Shown here piece by piece: positions 14,344-15,624 of a DNA stretch of 15,624 nucleotides. This stretch comes from Chloroflexota bacterium (lineage in GTDB: Bacteria > Chloroflexota > Dehalococcoidia > UBA3495): contig PAMF01000019.1 in assembly GCA_002707185.1 (NCBI GenBank), positions 6,821 to 22,444 on the forward strand. The letters are read 5' to 3'. Both the position numbers and the translations under genes were made by a program. A model generated the notes under the pieces. The model ran no database searches, was not told where the DNA came from, and saw nothing but the letters and a program-made list of their open reading frames with translations. Numbering within the stretch: position 1 is the first letter of the stretch; each line of letters begins with the position of its first letter.

Positions 14344-15507
14344 TTGCGCAAAACAGCCGATGCCGTAATTATTGGTGGAGGGGTTATAGGATGCAGTATT
14401 ATTTACCATCTGGCTCGCTTAGGGATTACCAATACCCTGCTACTTGAGAAAGACGTCCTGGGATCTGGCTCTACTGGACGGTCTCAAGCAATATGTCGAA
14501 TGCATTACTCGAACGCAATCACATCAACACTGGCCTGGCAAAGTTTAAAGACACTCACAAATTTCAGTGAAATCGTCGGTGGTAGGTCAGGTTTCGTTAA
14601 AACCGGTTACCTCGTCATCGTAGACGAAAGTAACAAACATGGATTGGAACACAACATTTCTATGCAGAAGTCAATTGGAATAAATTGCCGATTGATTTCC
14701 TCTGAAGAATGCAGAGAAATAGCGCCTATGGTCTCGATTCATAATAATGAGTTGATAGCCTGGGAGCCTGACTCCGGTTACGCCGATTCTTACCAAGTAA
14801 CTGCCTCATTCGCCAATGCTGCGAAGCAAATGGGTGCTGAAATTACTCTCCGAAATCCCGTTCAAAATATCCGCAATCCTACGAACGATCTTTATTCGGT
14901 TGTCACGGAGATGGGAACAATTGAAACACCTGTCGTCGTCGTAGCGACCGGACCTTGGTCCAAGTCGTTCTTATTACAGATTGGGATTGATGTCCCGTTA
15001 ACAACTGTGAGACATCAAGTCGCCAGTATTGCCCGTCCAACTGATTTAATTCCGAACCACCCTTCGGTTGGAGACACCATACACAACTTTTCCTTTCGTC
15101 CAGAAGGAGATAGTCTCACTCTAGTGGGCTTTGGAGAAGATGATGCTCTACTCGACAATTATAACCAGGGGATAGATTTACCCAGTGTAAACCAGATCAT
15201 GCCCGATCTGATTAATCGTATGCCGGATATGCAGGATGCGTATTTCAGAGGTGGATGGTCAGGATTATTCACCGTAACCCCCGATTGGCACCCTATATTG
15301 GACAAAATTCCGGGCCACGCTGGCATATATTGCGCCATAGGCTTTAGTGGTCACGGGTTTAAATTGTCCCCGGCAGTGGGCCAGGCTATGAGCGAACTGA
15401 TTGTACACGGTCAAGCCGCTAACATAGACCTTTCAATTTTACGATTTAATAGGTTCGAGGAAGGAGATCTCTTAGGATCAAGCTACCAATACAATGTACT
15501 GGCCTAA
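14344..15507 (+). CDS. FAD-dependent amine/amino acid oxidase, DAO family (sarcosine oxidase beta-like)
   Basis: This flavoenzyme of the D-amino acid oxidase (DadA/SoxB/dimethylglycine dehydrogenase) superfamily has 387 residues. The FAD Rossmann motif is VIIGGGVIGCS (8-18) with the ribose-binding Glu35 in LLLEKD. It is followed by GSGSTGRSQAICRMHYSN (40-57), the flavin-contact stretch seen in sarcosine-oxidase-beta-like members. Further on are VVVATGPWS and, near the C-terminus, DWHPILDKIPGHAGIYCAIGFSGHGFKLSPAVGQ, which closes the FAD site. Members oxidise the C-N bond of N-methyl or D-amino acids, giving an imine or formaldehyde. Placement beside a divergent glycine cleavage operon suggests a substrate leading to glycine, such as sarcosine; this is inference only. 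The start is TTG with GGGAGG at 14334-14339. It follows the B12/radical-SAM-like gene by 71 bases with no terminator between, so one transcript is likely. Confidence 0.9.
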   Translation: MRKTADAVIIGGGVIGCSIIYHLARLGITNTLLLEKDVLGSGSTGRSQAICRMHYSNAITSTLAWQSLKTLTNFSEIVGGRSGFVKTGYLVIVDESNKHGLEHNISMQKSIGINCRLISSEECREIAPMVSIHNNELIAWEPDSGYADSYQVTASFANAAKQMGAEITLRNPVQNIRNPTNDLYSVVTEMGTIETPVVVVATGPWSKSFLLQIGIDVPLTTVRHQVASIARPTDLIPNHPSVGDTIHNFSFRPEGDSLTLVGFGEDDALLDNYNQGIDLPSVNQIMPDLINRMPDMQDAYFRGGWSGLFTVTPDWHPILDKIPGHAGIYCAIGFSGHGFKLSPAVGQAMSELIVHGQAANIDLSILRFNRFEEGDLLGSSYQYNVLA

Positions 15508-15577
15508 CAAAATAGATGCCAGTCAATGTTATACTTCTTAAAAATTATAAATCCTTTATAAATCCTCATGAACAGTA
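15508..15577 (+). promoter_or_regulatory. Intergenic region before hisF with a 10-base direct repeat
   Basis: TTATAAATCC occurs at 15545-15554 and again at 15556-15565, one helical turn (11 bases) apart. Each copy contains TATAAA, which could be a -10 box; the second would start transcription about 10 bases before the hisF ATG. No clear -35 box, Shine-Dalgarno sequence or terminator for the upstream gene is visible. Confidence 0.3.
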
Positions 15578-15624
15578 ATGCTAACTAAAAGGATAATCCC
15601 CTGCCTTGACGTTGACGCTGGCCG
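15578..15624 (+). CDS. hisF: Imidazole glycerol phosphate synthase subunit HisF (N-terminal 15 codons)
   Basis: The window ends after MLTKRIIPCLDVDAG and two further bases (CG). MLxKRIIPCLDVxxGR is the near-invariant N-terminus of HisF, the cyclase subunit that with HisH makes imidazole glycerol phosphate and AICAR in histidine synthesis. It includes the catalytic Asp of CLDV, at residue 11. No Shine-Dalgarno sequence precedes the ATG. Another ATG 10 bases upstream (15568) opens a six-codon frame that runs through this start and stops, so it cannot be the hisF start. Translation may be leaderless. The rest of the gene lies beyond the window. Confidence 0.9.
   Translation, partial: MLTKRIIPCLDVDAG

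Noticed and set aside
1..15624. CRISPR arrays, tRNA or rRNA genes, intact insertion sequences, toxin-antitoxin or defence genes
   Set aside because: No regularly spaced repeats, cloverleaf sequences, intact transposase or typical defence domains were seen on either strand.

Overview
The window most likely comes from a bacterial chromosome, probably a free-living Chloroflexota (Dehalococcoidia or SAR202-like). This placement is an inference. It rests on the glycine decarboxylase P-protein being split into two genes, the small-residue-rich lipoprotein linker of the solute-binding protein, a single-chain double-hotdog MaoC protein, a sarcosine-oxidase-like flavoenzyme, frequent TTG starts and moderate GC content. 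No rRNA, tRNA, CRISPR array or intact mobile element is visible.

Layout, left to right. (1) Bases 1-1188 (+): the end of a DppB/OppB-type permease and a complete DppC/OppC-type permease, closed by a strong intrinsic terminator. (2) Bases 1260-2092: no intact gene, but decayed-looking reading frames, then a second very strong terminator. (3) Bases 2153-3886 (-): a family-5 peptide/opine-type solute-binding lipoprotein, convergent with the permeases and possibly their partner. (4) Bases 4145-5102: two small convergent membrane proteins of unknown role. (5) Bases 5287-8297: an alpha/beta hydrolase (+), a MaoC-like double-hotdog protein (-) and a 3-hydroxyisobutyrate-dehydrogenase-family enzyme (+). 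(6) Bases 8298-12667 (-): the glycine cleavage operon in the order gcvT-gcvH-gcvPA-gcvPB. (7) Bases 12905-15507 (+), divergent from gcvT: a cobalamin-binding/radical-SAM-like protein, then an FAD-dependent amine oxidase of the DadA/SoxB type. (8) From 15578: the first codons of hisF.

How the genes may work together. The glycine cleavage genes make the T, H and P proteins. They turn glycine plus tetrahydrofolate into CO2, ammonia and methylene-tetrahydrofolate; the L-protein (lpd) is not in the window. The divergent flavoenzyme belongs to a family that includes oxidases of N-methyl amino acids such as sarcosine, whose product is glycine, so it could feed the cleavage system. The permeases and binding protein could import amino-acid or peptide-type substrates.

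The most unusual gene is the B12/radical-SAM-like protein at 12905-14272. It keeps the fold landmarks of its family, but all three cysteines that would hold the 4Fe-4S cluster are replaced (W217, T221, A224). It is therefore unlikely to be a conventional radical SAM enzyme. The 237-bp control region between it and gcvT carries a perfect TATAAT and an interleaved pair of inverted repeats. Those repeats look like a regulator-binding site for the glycine cleavage operon.
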